Assembly: GCA_964540005.1 (NCBI GenBank)
Contig: CAZILN010000076.1
Span: forward strand, 1-15,579
DNA from: CAZILN01 sp964540005
GTDB lineage: Bacteria > Bacteroidota > Bacteroidia > Bacteroidales > SM23-62
Direction: 5' to 3'
DNA length: 15,579 bases
Positions 15,553 through 15,579 of this stretch are shown in pieces. A program made the position numbers and the translations under genes. Within the stretch, counting starts at the first letter, position 1. Every line of letters starts with the position of its first letter. The notes below the pieces were generated by a model. That model saw only the letters and a list, made by a program, of their open reading frames with translations, was not told the origin of the DNA and did not search any database.

Positions 15553-15579
15553 ATAAAAATATAGGCTTGTGATAATAAT

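Overview
The window looks like a chromosomal segment of a Bacteroidota bacterium, probably in the Bacteroidales/Marinilabiliales range. The evidence is protein character (DUF2817 peptidase, GRP-type transporter, stand-alone TrpB2, TolB-TPR protein), AT-rich spacers with few Shine-Dalgarno sites, and a promoter upstream of gltB that fits the Bacteroidetes primary sigma pattern TTTG-N19-TAnnTTTG exactly. No phage, integrase, transposase, CRISPR array, rRNA or tRNA is visible.

Layout. 1-564 is the 3' end of an M20 (AbgB-like) amidohydrolase. It converges on a minus-strand, membrane-anchored DUF2817 (M14-like) peptidase at 626-1885. A divergent GRP/DMT-superfamily transporter follows at 2120-3142. 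Then comes the glutamate synthase operon gltB-gltD (3360-9353), preceded by a strong promoter and an intrinsic-terminator-like hairpin just before gltB. The 9354-9709 spacer holds two GC-rich REP-like hairpins and a minus-strand fragment that resembles the 3' half of a TPP riboswitch. A two-gene unit follows: a PNPOx-like flavoprotein (9710-10144) and an MBL-fold hydrolase (10174-11055). This converges on a minus-strand protein combining DUF4145-like, TolB-like and TPR domains (11073-12956). The next spacer carries a Trp-rich leader peptide and a terminator hairpin ahead of a stand-alone tryptophan synthase beta-like enzyme, TrpB2 (13355-14731). The window closes with a minus-strand outer-membrane beta-barrel protein (14851-15552).

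How the parts work together. GltB and GltD form the two-subunit NAD(P)H-dependent glutamate synthase (GOGAT) for ammonium assimilation. The clearest regulatory unit is the trp-type attenuator: four Trp codons, a long competing stem, and a terminator with a T tract, all in front of trpB2. It links this enzyme to tryptophan supply even though no other trp gene is present. Both amino-acid loci, gltB and trpB2, have a terminator-like hairpin ending about 30 bases before the start codon, but only the trpB2 one has an obvious sensing leader peptide. The rest appears to be ordinary housekeeping and accessory metabolism. I found no convincing new multi-gene system.
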